This document shows, piece by piece, positions 11,809 to 23,918 of a stretch of 64,000 nt of DNA. Position 1 is the stretch's first letter. Each line of letters opens with the position of its first letter. The notes beneath the pieces were generated by a model, which worked only from the letters and a program-made list of their open reading frames with translations, did no database searches and was not told the origin of the DNA. The translations under genes were made by a program, and so were the position numbers. Source of the DNA: Uloborus plumipes (Eukaryota; Arthropoda; Arachnida; Araneae; Uloboridae); the NCBI GenBank assembly GCA_038373865.1, contig JAXGGA010002910.1, forward strand, positions 48,209 through 112,208, given 5' to 3'.

Positions 11809-14620
11809 GAGTCATTCCATGTCAAGTGGACTAGTGGTCCCCACCCGACCATCTCCGATTTGGATCAAATTTTACAGAGGTATAGACATGCCTATGAAAC
11901 TAACCTGTGCAAATTTTTAGCTTCCAAGATCCAAATCTGGAGGAGCTAGGATCCCGCAAAAAATAGGGCCCAAAATGGCGGATGAACTTCATGAAACAAG
12001 TTGCAATGTTTAGGTCAAGGTTGCAGAAAATTTTATCACAGTGGAAGCCTAATTTTTTTTGGAGCTTAAAGTACTTTTGGTTGTCAACACTCTCCAGTAT
12101 ATTCTTTGAGATTGCGCTTATTAGGTTTTGTGTAGCACGTGCCTAAACTTGCGAAAAAACGCGGTGGGCAATTTTTTCCCTGGATTTCAGGTTGTTATAA
12201 ATTTTTAACCAAAAAACTTCAAAAGTTTATACTTCGTAGTTTTATTGTCCAAATACTTGTTTTTAATGTTTTACAGCTACAGAGCTTAAATATTGTATTT
12301 GTAAAAGATATTGGCACCCTAAGTGTCGATGAAAACGCTTCTTTTGAAAAATCGCCTATTTTCAACTCACTATATCTCAGGTTTGTCACCTAAGACCATT
12401 TTTTCTTTGGCACCATTAGAAAGAACAGATTTTTTCCTACCGAAATGAGTTTTTTTTTCGATGGTGTTCTTTCGAATAAGGATGAAAAAATTAGCTTGAA
12501 ATACTGTCTGTTATGAAGAATTGGCATAATTAGGTTAAGACTGCAGAAAATTTTATCACACTGGGGGCCTAATATTTTTGGAGTTTAAAGTACTTTTAGT
12601 GGTCAATACTCTCCAGTATTTTTTGTGAAATTGAGCTAATTAAATTTTGTGTACCACGCATGTTAACTTGCAAAAAAACGCGTTAGGCAATCTTTTTCCT
12701 GGATTCATAAATTTTTAACCAAACAAATTCAAAGGTTCATGTTTCGTAGTTCTATTGTCCAAATACTTGTTTTTAATATTTTACAGCTGCAGAGCTTAAA
12801 TATTGATTTTGTAAGAGATATTGTTGTCAAAAGTGTCTATCAAAATCATTTTAATGAAAAATCGCCTGTTTTCAACTCACTGTATCTCAAGTTTGTCACC
12901 TTCCACTGTTTTTTTGTTGGCACCATTAGAAAGAACAGATTTTTTCCTATTGAAATGAGTTTTTTTTTCGATGGTGTTCTTTCGAATAAGGAAGAAAAAA
13001 ATAGCTCGAAGTATTGTCAGTTATGAAGAATTGGCATAATTAGGCTAAGACTGCAGAAAATTTTATTATACCAAAAGTTCGAATTTTTAACAACTTAAAG
13101 TACATTTAGTTGTTTATATAAATACTCTGAAGAGAAAAAAATCTGTTATTTATAGTAGTACTAACGAAAAGATGATGGAAGGTGACAAACCTGAGTTACA
13201 GTTCATTGAAATCAAGCTATTTTTCAAACAGGAATTGCCAATAATTTTCATGTATGCTACACAAAAGCTAATGAGCTAGAAATCACATAATTATTAGAAT
13301 CTATTAACAACTAAATGTACTTTAAGTTGTTAAAAATTCGAACTTCTATTACAATAAAATATTCTGCAGTCTTAGCCTAATTATGCCAATTCTTCACAAC
13401 TGACAAAACTTCCAGCTTTTTTTTTCCTCCTTATTCGAAAGAACACCATCGAAAAAAAAACTCATTTCGATAGGTAAAAATCTGTTCTTTCTAATGGTGC
13501 CAACGAAAAAACGGTTGAAGGTGACAAACTTGAGATACAGTGAGTTGAAAACAGCCGATTTTCCATTAAAATGATTTTGATAGACACTTAGGGTGCCAAT
13601 ATCTTTTACAAATACAATATTTAAGCTCTGCAGCTGTAAAACATTAAAAAGAAGTATTTGGACAATAGAACTACGAAATATGAACCTTTGAATTTGTTTG
13701 GTTAAAAATTTATGAATCCAGGAAAAAGATTGCCCACCGCGTTTTTTCGTAAGTTGACATGCGTGCTACACAAAATTTAATAAGCTCAATCTCACAAAAA
13801 ATACTGGAGAGTATTGACAACTAAAAGTACTTTAAATTCCAAAAATATTAGGTCCCCAGTGTGATAAAATTTTCTGCAGTCTTAACCTAATTATGCCAAT
13901 TCTTCATAACAGATAGTATTTCAAGCTAATTTTTTCATCCTTATTCGAAAGAACACCATCGAAAAAAAAACTCATTTCGATAGGAAAAAATCTATTCTTT
14001 CTAGTGGTGCCAAAGAAAAAATGGTCTTAGGTGACAAACCTGAGATATAGGGAGTTGAAAACAGGCGATTTTTCAAAAGAAGCGTTTTCATCGACACTTA
14101 GGGTGCCAATATCTTTTACAAATACAATATTTAAGCTCTGTAGCTGTAAAACATTAAAAACAAGTATTTGGACAATAAAACTACGAAGTATAAACCTTTG
14201 AAGTTTTTTGGTTAAAAATTTATGACACCCTGAAATCCAGGAAAAAAATTGCCCACCGCGTTTTTTCGCAAGTTTAGGCACATGCTACACAAAATCTAAT
14301 AAGCGCAATCTCAAAGAATATACTGGAGAGTGTTGACAACCAAAAGTACTTTAAGCTCCAAAAAAAATTAGGCTTCCACTGTGATAAAATTTTCTGCAAC
14401 CTTGACCTAAACATTGCAGCTTGTTTCATGAAGTTCATCCGCCATTTTGGGCCACATTTTTTGCGGGATCCTAGCTCCTCCAGATTTGGATCTTGAAAGC
14501 TAAAAATTTGCACAGGTTAGTTTCATAGGCATGTCTACACCTCTGTAAAATCAAATCCAAATCGGAGATGGTCGAGTGGGGACGATTTGAAAAATTGGTC
14601 CAGTTGACGTGGAATGACTC
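11809..14620. mobile_element. Foldback DNA transposon B, GAGTCATTCCA termini, TSD TTTT
   Basis: A 2.8-kb near-palindrome with arms of roughly 1.3 kb around a centre near 13215. Tips read GAGTCATTCCATGTCAAGTG and its complement (one change), flanked by TTTT at 11805-11808 and 14621-14624. Each arm also contains a direct repeat with a period near 520 bp (about 12020-12530, then 12540-13030, then a third partial unit from 13030), mirrored on the other side. The similar 84- to 95-residue open frames at 12139, 12739 and 14027 are translations of these repeat units and change sense between arms, so they are not genes. The ends place it with elements A, C and D of this window. Confidence 0.9.
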
Positions 14621-14839
14621 TTTTGGAAGTGAGGTTGTGCCCCTCTCTACGAGCTGCCTACGCATCGGTTACAGTGCTTAGGATTTTTTGGTAGACAAAA
14701 CCCTTAACTGTATCCTGCATGGGAAAATTTTTAGAAAACACCTTCTTTACTCAATTTGTATTTAATGAGGTTTCTGAAAAAAAAAAGGTCAAACGTTGTC
14801 ACACTTGTTCCGAGGTTTCAAGTAACTCCTTTTTCAATG

Positions 14840-15054
14840 CTGAAAGCATGAGCTTATATACAAACGATCAATGCCGAAGATACGAGCTCATAAACAAAAG
14901 GTCCTCCATTCAATGCCAAAGACATGATCTAAATTACAAAAAACCATCTATTCAACGCCGAAGATACGAGCTCATGAACAAAACATACTCCATTCAAGGT
15001 AAAAACATGATCTTATTTACAAAAACCATCTATTCAAAGCCGAAGATATGAGCA
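14840..15054 (+). repeat. 42-bp minisatellite, about five units, open in one frame
   Basis: Imperfect tandem units of 40-42 bp, each with a CGAAGATACGAGCTC- or CAAAGACATGATCT-like start and a TCCATTCAA- or TCTATTCAA-like end. The two start types alternate, so the higher-order unit is about 84 bp. Because 42 is a multiple of three, an open frame (14719-15051, 110 residues) reads through as 14-residue repeats of the form RRYELxNKxxSIQ. There is no homology I recognise and no splice or promoter context, so coding is doubtful. Confidence 0.8.
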
Positions 15055-17065
15055 AGTGGACAAAGATCAAATAGAAAAAGCAACGGGACAGATGAAAAAC
15101 AGATTAAATTGCAAAAACACAGGATTAAAACCAGCAACAAATGAGAGTATTGGACGCGTAAATGAAAACAATCAATAGAAAAAGAAAAATAAGCCGCGAA
15201 GTGTTAAAACTATGCTTGACGGAATTACGTTTTTGCAGTTATTGATTATTCTTATCTTTATTGACGTTTTTAATCTCCAACACATATGCATTGTTTTATT
15301 TTTGAGCCAATATTAATCCGTATTTTACATAACTGCTTTACAAACAATTGTATAAAGAGTACAAAAGCGTACAATTATATTGTATACAGAGGATAATTTT
15401 TTTTTCATTTTTAGCCATTATAAAACGCATTTTTACAGATGTGTGGCTCTTCGAAGCCTTTTGAAGTGAATTTAAATTTCTTACTTTAACATTATAAGAA
15501 TTCCAGTTTAATCAATAACTACAAATTAGACAAATTACCACTTTGAAAAGCAAAAAATGACCAAGAGAGTAAAATGCTAATGATCATAAGAAATAAAAAT
15601 AATACTCAGACATAAAATTTTAATCTTCATAAAATTAGTTTTTACCAAAAAAGTGTTTTTTCTGCTTTAATTACCAATTACCTGTGGGGCATTGCAAAGA
15701 AAACGTAAATTCAAAATAAGAATTAGTTTCTAAAATATTCCAAAGTTGAAAACAACCGTTGTTATGGCAACATCACGGACAGGCAGCTTACTTCGGCAGT
15801 TATTAAACTTTGACGTTGTTTCCACGATGTTCGAAATTAACTGCCTCACAATATTCCAAGATGCCAGTTTCTCTAATTGGCATCATAGAAACGTTCCACT
15901 CAGCACAAATAATTACGGTATTCAAAAGTTTCTTGAAAATATTTTCTGCGAAATAACGAAATGCTTTTAAAATGTCTGGAGAAAACCGGTTGCCGTTCTG
16001 TTACTGATTGATTACTTTGTCGCAAAATTGGTTGGGTGCAAGGAGTATGAACAATATTCTGTGCTATTCACTCATGCCATCCAGTTATAAATTCTTTCAT
16101 CAGGAGTTGAGTTGTAATGTGACACATAAACCGACAAACGTCTGAGGAAAAAAAAAAAACGAATTGGATAAAGAAACTGTAGAATTTATTTTTTTATCAC
16201 GATAAGCTAAAGCATTTTTTTTCCCAAGTGATTGTCAGATTTATAATAGAATTTAAGTCTCATACGATTATAGCGAATTTTTCAGCAACACCTGATTTTC
16301 ATCTGTAATCTACTTCTCGATACAATTCTGCTATAAACCCTTTCTATTTTCTCAGTTCATGACTGGTAAATTAAACAAGAAAATTGAGCAAAAGAAAATC
16401 TCGCTAACTAATTAGGTTAATTATTTTAGACATATTCTCAAATATATTAGCGAATTAATCTGGATTTATTAACTTATCAACCCTGCACTGTATCTAAGGG
16501 TATAACGAACTTTTTTTTTTTTTTTTTGGAAATTTTAGTTGAAATTTAAGGTTGATGGAAAAAAATAAGGGCCACATATCGTAATTTTTCAAACATTTTT
16601 CTCAGTTTTTTCATAGCAGTATATTATTACAACTAAACAGGTAAACTCAACACTTAAAACGCATGTAGATGTACTCTAAATATAATTATTGTACTAATGC
16701 TTTATAACAAGCTAAATGGAATTATTTACAACCTTACAAAACTGCACTACTTATGCTGTTTTAAAAATTATATATTAATAAATCATTGCAAACTTTACAA
16801 TATTTAAGAAAAAGGAAATTGAAGCGGGTATTATACCCTATGTAACAAGAGCTGGCTCTTTTTTGCAAATTAATTTCCCACTCTGTACTTTTTCCCTTAT
16901 GGTTGCCATAGTTACGGCGCTATCGACTTCTCTCCCACTTAGCTTTAGCAACAATGGTTAACTACAAACGGTCAAAATTGCTTTGTGCGTAAACTATTAT
17001 TCAATTGAAAAATCAACGTTGATAACTCATGGTTAATAACACGGTTACTCATGATGGCAGGTCAT
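15055..17065. other. AT-rich non-coding DNA
   Basis: No bounded repeat or recognisable exon. A 74-residue open frame at 15746-15970 lies in a slightly less AT-rich patch (15740-15970) and has no known motif. A T-run occurs near 16511. Confidence 0.5.
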
Positions 17066-17067
17066 GC

Positions 17068-17283
17068 TAAAACAAACTGTTTAGCGCTAGGTTTGTTAGA
17101 AAGCGTTTAGAAATAACTGAGACATGAGGATATAAATAAAAACAAACTGTTTAGCACTAGGTTTGTTAGAAAGCGTTTAGAAATAACTGAGACATGAGGA
17201 TATAAATAAAAACAAACTGTTTAGCACTAGGTTTGTTAGAAAACGTTTAGAAATAACTGAAACATGGAGGATATAAATAAAAG
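17068..17283. repeat. Three tandem copies of a 70-bp unit
   Basis: Units starting AACAAACTGTTTAGC at 17071, 17141 and 17211, ending GGATATAAATAAA. Copies 1 and 2 differ at very few positions and copy 3 has a handful of changes, so the array is young. It may be polymorphic in copy number. Confidence 0.95.
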
Positions 17284-17559
17284 CGTAAGCCTAATTCGAT
17301 GAACATAAAATAAATGAAATGCCTCAACTGCAGTGCATAAAAAAGGAGTGGAGCTGTTTTCTTTCGTACGGTTTCCATGGTAACGGCGCAAAATTTCTAA
17401 ACTTGATACGCCTATTTTAAAGTAACCGAGTATAATAGCAATGTACCTATTATTTATTTTTATAAATAACTTAGACCTCATGAATATCTTTCCTTTCGTT
17501 AATGGTACAATTTAAGTTTTCTACCTCGTTCCGTATCGCACTGTGTCATTTTTTTGCAA

Positions 17560-17960
17560 CATATTTATTGCAAAGTTGGGCCATCACGCTTCCATGCGGT
17601 TTGTTCAAGTGTAATCAACTATCGATTGTAACGAACCCAATATCTCTTGTCGAATGCTCATTATTATCTGGCCAAACTCGGCCATTAAATATGAACGATA
17701 TCGAACCAACTTTAATTTTCAGCAAGACTTCTCCAACCCCTGAGATTCGAATGGTTCCAATGTTCGCGTCGCAGTTGGCGTTCGATTCTACTTGCTGAAT
17801 TCCCTGCAGGTGATTAGGTAGCTTATTAAATATGCTCTGGAACTAATTATCGTCTGAATTGGAAGCTCGTTATTGAAATAGAATTAGAATATCAATCAAT
17901 GTTCCGACGCAGAGACGGTCCCTTCTTGTGATGAATTGTTAAATTAAACAAATATTTCAT
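17560..17960. other. Base-balanced unique block with homeodomain-like core sites
   Basis: Unique sequence with ATTA/TAAT cores and the TCAATCAAT and AACTATCGATTG motifs, in a block less AT-rich than its flanks. The 98-residue open frame at 17502-17798 has no domain I recognise. A regulatory element is an inference from composition and from the density of TAAT and ATCAAT cores. Confidence 0.3.
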
Positions 17961-18544
17961 TTCTAAGTACAGCATAAAATACATTGCAGGCACAGTATAC
18001 AGTTTTACGTGATAAAACTAGGGCAGTCGTTTATTAGATGAAGCAGCTTGTTTAGAATCCATGTTAAATGCAACTTGGAATAATTATTGATAAATCATTT
18101 TAAATTTATCAGTTTCAGATTCATGTAATAGAGTTCGAATAAAAGTACTGTTTCAAAAGGTAAGCAATACAAAATAAGTTTAAAAATGTTGACCGCATTT
18201 GATGCTGTGAAACAGACACGTTACAATTTATAAACTCTTCAGTTAATCTACTATGCTTTTTAAGTAAGGGAATGTGGGACAAAATGAAATAGTTAAAATG
18301 ATTTACCTTTTTTAAAATGAACAAATTAGGAATTTGCTTTGAAAATTTCCGTTCACAAAGAAAGAACTTTTTTTTAAAAGTAAAACCATTGAAATACTAT
18401 TTGTTTATTTTTAGCAATAAATTTGTACCTTTAAAAAATAAATAAGATAAAATAAATAGAAAATGTTGCTTTCTTTTCACAGAACAAAGTGGAAGAAGAA
18501 AGGTTTTTCTAATGAAATATTTTCTGTTTGAGAATTAAAGACGT

Positions 18545-18745
18545 TTGAGAACAAATAAATTTGTAAATTAAAGAATGATTTAATAACTGAATACATAATG
18601 AGCGAATAAACTAATAAATAAATAAATATATAAGGAGAAATAAATGAATGAATAAAATGGTAGATGATTAAGCAAATAAAAGTATATGTAAATAAATAGA
18701 GGAATTATTAAACGGGGAATGCGAATGAATTGATTAATAAATGAA
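18545..18745. repeat. A-rich AAAT/GAAT low-complexity tract
   Basis: Degenerate AATAAATAAATGAATGAATA-like sequence; a decayed tetranucleotide repeat. Confidence 0.7.
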
Positions 18746-19239
18746 TATGTCATACTTTTAAGGAAAGCATAATGACTGCTTTACTTTCGAGACATGAGAC
18801 CAATTTGATAAACTAATCGTAAAGAAGTATTCTAATTTTACTTCGACAGAATTTGTCAATAATTTGTTTAAAGTAATAATAATGATGATAACTTACAGTG
18901 CTCGCACTAAAGCACTCATACAGTGTATAAGTAAACATTTTAAGATGTTAAACTGTTACTTTACTTGTTAAAGAGTGGAATTTAATACAACCACTCAATT
19001 ATTTGGTGTGAAAAGCTTCGCTAAGAATGCTTGTATGCATAATCATTTCAACTAGTCATTTCTTGAATCCTCTATAGTTTCGAAGGTGGCAATGTCATAA
19101 CTAATCTAACAGAGTGCAACATTGTACCTTCTGCAGTTTCTTTTGAAGTCAAATATTCCTCGAAAAATTATGAATAGATGCAAAGTTAACATAAACGGTT
19201 CAAAGTTAACCTAAATGCCTGGTGTGTACCTAGTAATAT

Positions 19240-19690
19240 TACCCAAAGCGACTGGAAGCTCATCGCTTTCGTAGCATTCTTGTTCTATGATTATCTCAGC
19301 GCCCCACTAAGCGATATGGAATATCAGTGGCGCAGCGAAATCTCAAAGGATTCTAATTACCCCAGAACAGCTTAGAACAGGTCACATCTATCTCATTTCG
19401 AAATTTCATACGACTACACTCTCTTGGGCATTAGGTGAACCCCAACCCTCATAATACCAGATATCCATTAGGTCATTCCAACCAGTCCGGGACTCACTTT
19501 AAATTGCAGAGATCGTCTGTTAGAGCATCGTCTCATCACAATTCTGGTCGCGGCTCGAGACAAATATTCATGAGAACCAATCGGCTGAAGCCCTGGTGTG
19601 GAGTACACGGATTAAAGACATCAGACTTCTCGTTAATTAGCTCTTCCCTTTGAAGTGATCGCTGCAATTAGGCGTCCTACAGTTTGGTAA
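19240..19690. other. Base-balanced unique block, possible enhancer or old exon
   Basis: Unique, non-repetitive sequence with E-box-like, TTAATTAG and CAATTAGGCG motifs. It contains a 72-residue open frame (19435-19653) without recognisable domains. The contrast with AT-rich flanks is clear. A CAGTGGCGCAGCGA motif at 19328 resembles the tip of the neighbouring hAT MITE but has no partner. Confidence 0.3.
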
Positions 19691-19886
19691 AGGCTTATTT
19701 TAAATGGATAAACTCAACTCGTTACCCTATGTGGCCTGGCTTTTATGAATGCAATGGTTTAGTGGGTTTAGTAGAGTCACAGCTATTATAAAGAACTAAA
19801 GAAGGAGAAAAATAAGAACATATCCTTCAACCTCGTTGGTAATAGAAACTGTAATAACTGTAGATGTAAATAGCAGCCAGACACAT

Positions 19887-20066
19887 CAGTGGCGTAGCGA
19901 GAAATATTTCATGTGTGGGGGGGGGGGAGGTGTCATCCGATTTTTTTTGAGATTAAATGTCGAAAAACGCTATTTCAGCTCCTTGCGTGTGGATTAATAC
20001 AGATGAATTTAGTGTTTTTAAGGGGGAGGTTATGACCTCCCATGTCCCCCTTTGGCTTCCTCACTG
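19887..20066. mobile_element. hAT-like MITE, TSD AGAC(A/T)CAT
   Basis: Begins CAGTGGCGTAGCG and ends GGCTTCCTCACTG (imperfect inverted termini), 180 bp. Flanked by AGACACAT (19879-19886) and AGACTCAT (20067-20074), a 7/8 match expected for an aged 8-bp duplication. It contains an 11-base G-run near 19917-19927. There is no coding capacity. Confidence 0.85.
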
Positions 20067-20735
20067 AGACTCATGATGATGACCTTAGCCCGCTTATTTA
20101 TTTTTTAAAAATATTTTCAATGATTATTAAAGGCAAAAACCAGAACCAAGTGCTCCAAATTTAGCAGTGATCGAAATTCCGACCGCTGACGAAGTGCGAA
20201 ACCTAGAACAAAATACCTTAAATTTTGCCCTGGTCAAAATTTCTACTGATGATTAAATGCAAAAATGTGTTACTCATATGTTTTAAATTCAGTAGTGATT
20301 AAAATTATCACTGATAAGTAAATTAAGAGCTGCATAGTGTCACTGGCAAAAATATCATAATAACCTGTGACGAAAAAATGAGGTAAAAAATAATTATCAA
20401 CAAAAATTATACAATTAGAAACAGATACAAAATTGGTTACCAATATTTATTTACATTGCAAAATGCAAAAGCTATCAGCACCAGAGCTGCGGAATTGAAG
20501 TTGGACTGTTTTTGTGGTAAAGGAATCTGAGTTAGAGCTATTCAAGTTTTAAGGAGTCTTTCATTTTCGCTCCCACCTTGGTCACAACGTTAACACTATT
20601 TGTATTCATTCACAACTAAGCACGTACACCAATTCGTTTACCTTATTACGACATTATTTATTGAAACTCTCATTAATGACTAAAAATTAAGGACACAAAG
20701 ATATTATAAGATTGTTGTCTTAATAGTTGTGCATC

Positions 20736-21152
20736 CAGTGGGACACCCAGGTTGTTTCTTGGAATTGGCTAGAAGCCCAATAAGTGAAGTGAAGTGAAGC
20801 GAAGGCCAACATTAATGACATTTTGAAGGTCCCATCCCCTCAAAAAATTTACAAGTATGCAACACATTGGAGATTCTAAAAATGTAATTTTAGGGAGCCC
20901 TTTGCGCGTCAACAGAGAAAGTTGGGGGGCTCGGGAGAACTGCTCCAAAAATGTTTCTAAATTGAAATCTTAAAAATTAATTTTTTTGGGTTGTTAAGGT
21001 AGGAGGGGATGAAGGGGACAAACCCTTGCTAGATAATGTTGCCTAATTCTATAACTCTCCTAAAAAGTTCTCTTTGTTCTTGTCAAGGAGGTTTGTTTCA
21101 TGCTTCTGGGAGGGGCTTAAGCACCTTAGCTCCCCCCGGGGATGCGCCACTG
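20736..21152. mobile_element. hAT-like MITE, perfect TSD TGTGCATC
   Basis: Starts CAGTGGGACACCC and ends GGGATGCGCCACTG, 417 bp. TGTGCATC is present on both sides (20728-20735 and 21153-21160), a perfect 8-bp duplication. The first codons of the open frame that runs 21074-21529 are inside this element, so that frame's start is not a genuine gene start. Confidence 0.92.
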
Positions 21153-21160
21153 TGTGCATC

Positions 21161-21441
21161 CCATTAATGCTAAACATCAAAATCACGTCTGTTGATGACG
21201 ACCATGGTGAGACCGCACATCTTAGGATAAATTCAGAAATGAGTCGTAGGTTTGATGAAATTTCCATGGCCATTGAACATTTTAAGGGGTCGTTTTTAGA
21301 GGCTATGACGGATTTACCACGTCACAGATATCGTAGTTGCGTAAGTCCCTATGATAACAGGCGTCCCGAAGAGAATGGGACATACATGATAAAGGTTTTT
21401 ACACACATGATAAAGGTGAAAGCACATGATAAAGGTTTTTA
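21161..21441 (+). other. Exon-like open segment between two MITEs, uncertain
   Basis: The frame running through 21161-21441 is open, and the sequence to about 21345 is less AT-rich than the flanks. It reads SVDDDHGETAHLRINSEMS and then RRFDEISMAIEHFKGSFLEA, a composition that looks protein-like. A strong donor-like GTAAGT occurs at 21340. I recognise no family. From 21347 on, the motif ATGATAAAGGT recurs three times. It could be an old exon or the tail of an unrecognised element. Confidence 0.2.
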
Positions 21442-21789
21442 CACTGCAAAAAATGAGCTGTTGTTTTTTCAGTATAATACTGGCAGCCGAGGTTCCAATT
21501 TAAAACTAAAGTTCACTGTAATAAACTAAAACTAGCAATTTTGAAGTTTCTTACTGTAAAGTAAGTAATTTTACAGTTTATTTCCGTGAAATTGAGCTCT
21601 ATTATACCGTGAAAACAACAGTATAATATTAGCAGCTGGGATTTCAGTATAAAACTGTAAAACGCACGGTAATAAACTAAAATTAGCAATTTTGCACTTT
21701 ATTACTGTAAAATTAGCAATTTTTACAGTTTAGGACTATAAAAGTAGCTACATTGTACTGTAGAAACAACATTCATTTTTTTTAACGTG
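21442..21789. mobile_element. Dimeric CACTG-ended repeat, copy 1
   Basis: Starts CACTGCAAAAAATGAG, ends near AACGTG, flanked by TA on both sides. Internally two related monomers, each beginning with CAGTATAATA-like sequence and containing several TTTTACAGTTTATTACTGTAAAA-like self-complementary segments split by TTAGCAATTT. Same family as the copies at 31890, 36330, 44337 and 52166. The tips resemble CACTA-type ends, but the 2-bp flank duplication suggests otherwise; class left open. Confidence 0.88.
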
Positions 21790-22104
21790 TATGATAATAG
21801 GCGTCTCAAAGAGAATGAAACAATGTCCATGATAAAGGTTTTACATTGTCTCGTGATAGACAAAGGAGGATTTAAAATGCATTGTGACGGGAAATCGGCT
21901 ACTGTTAGCGATTTTTTTAGGTTACAACTCTTATTCTTGGAGAATTTCATGATCTTTGGGAAGAGGGGGCGCCACGCCCTGTCTTACATATCGCACATCC
22001 TTGCAAGAAAAGTGGCACAAGTTGGAATTAATGTATTTTACAGTAGAGTAAAAAGAAAACTACTGGTTTCTTACTGGTTAGGTGTTGCTAGTCTTTTGCA
22101 ATGA
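21790..22104 (+). other. Open segment downstream of MITE, partly duplicated upstream
   Basis: The first 60 bp (TATGATAATAGGCGTCTC...) duplicate 21349-21400 at about 80 percent identity, so the MITE sits between two copies of a short host duplication. The frame stays open to 22104 and includes KRGRHALSYISHILARKVA, with no family recognised. Confidence 0.2.
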
Positions 22105-23918
22105 ATATTCATTGATACTTTTTAATGAAATATAGGCACAAGCAACTTAACTTTTCTGCATAGCACTACTTTTTTACTTTGTTCGATGTTTTATATATTA
22201 ATTTTAATATTTTTTAATAATTTTTTTTATATTTAAATTTTAATTTGACTTGTGTCACTATTAGCGTTACCAAGCGGAAAGTATCAAAATTTCAGTTCTG
22301 ATACTTTGCTACATAAAAGAGCACAATGTTTTGATCTGTTTCATACAAGAATCAGAAAATCAATATTTTTTTACGAATGTCACTTTTCTTGCAAAGGTGC
22401 GATATTGTATTTAGTTAATAGTCATCTAAGAATGACTGAAAAAGTCAAATATTCATTTCAACATTTATTCTTTTAAGAGTGGAATAATACTCCTTTTTAA
22501 AAATAATATCAATGTATTTTTTAAAGTGAACCTTTTCTCCTTAACATTCTACAAGTGAAGCTTTTACAAATCATTACTGAAAGAACACTCCAGACGAAAG
22601 AGCGCTTAATAATCCTTCTCTAAAGTATTTGGATTAGAAAAATAAAACGGAAGGATTTGTCTCCCAAGCACTTCAAATAATGCTTTTAATCCGTTGTAGA
22701 TTGTTAAAAGAAAAAGCTGGTTCAGAGCGATTTTTCAGCACATTAAATTCTTGTTCAATACGGTACCTTTCAAAACACTTATTTTATCTTAAAATAAGTC
22801 CCAAGATTCTTTTTAAGATCTTAAACTAAAATTTAAGCTTTTTGAAGCTGTAAGCTTCCGATTTAAAATCATTGACAAAATAGCAAAAATCCCTAACTCA
22901 GCGGAATTACTTTTTTTTTTTTTTTTTACACAAAGCAACGATTATAAGTATTTCAGAAATATTTTTCACTCATCATTATTTTCTTTAAATACTTAAGCAG
23001 CTTTTAATGTTCGTTAAAATTATTTCAAAGACAAATAAGTTATTCTAGTTATCAGAAGAAATGAAAGAACAAAACGAAGAAAACTCAGGGAAAATTAAAT
23101 CAAAGGGAAACTATCATATTATAGAATAAATATCATTTAAAAATTTTAAACATTTTTAAAAGCTAGAATATTTCATAAAACTGGAATATCAAAGAGATGT
23201 GCAACATTTTGTTCATTTTTAAGCTTTGAAATCTTTTGCCGCAATGCGCATTTTTTACAAATTTTGTGCCTACACATTTATGCGTATAAGCACTCTTTTA
23301 AATGACTGAAGAAAAAACTATCGTATCTATTTATAGATGAAGAGATTAAATTCACAAAAGCAAATTCTAATGACTATTTCGAGTGCTCTTTCGATTGCTA
23401 CCTATTTAATTTTTTTTCATCATTAAAAATATCGTGCGGTTTCCCGGTTAGCATTTTTTTTTTGCTTAAATACGTAAAACATGGATAAATGAAGGCAGAT
23501 GTTTCATCCTTGGAAAAAATCCTCAAAGAATGAAAAATATAAACAATTAAGTTTTTCGTTGAAAAAAAAGAAAAAAAAACTACATTTCACTAGTAAGACT
23601 TATTTTAAACCGATATCGAAAAGGAAACGGTTATCAGTTTAAAGCGTATTTATGCTTTTTTTTGTTAGCTTATAGTGTTTTATTCAGAGGACCGATTTTC
23701 ACGGTTCTTTTTAAAACGGATGGATGTTGGTCTAATTTAGATTTATACCTTTGATTGTTTACTTTTAGCTCTTAAAAAAAAAGTTATGCGCAAAAACATC
23801 GAGTTTCAGTTAATTTCCCTATTAGATGATTAAATGTGAAACCCATTTTCACATTAAAACGTGGTCATAATAAAACGGTAACATTAATAAACATGAGGAA
23901 CAATGATTAGTTTATACA
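22105..23918. other. AT-rich non-coding DNA
   Basis: No bounded repeat or exon candidate. The short open frame at 22252-22476 lacks recognisable features. Poly(T) runs occur near 22913 and 23455. Confidence 0.5.

Noticed and set aside
12139..14281. Repeated 84-95 residue frames suggesting a small gene family
   Set aside because: They are direct and inverted repeat units of element B with no codon-level conservation signal visible.
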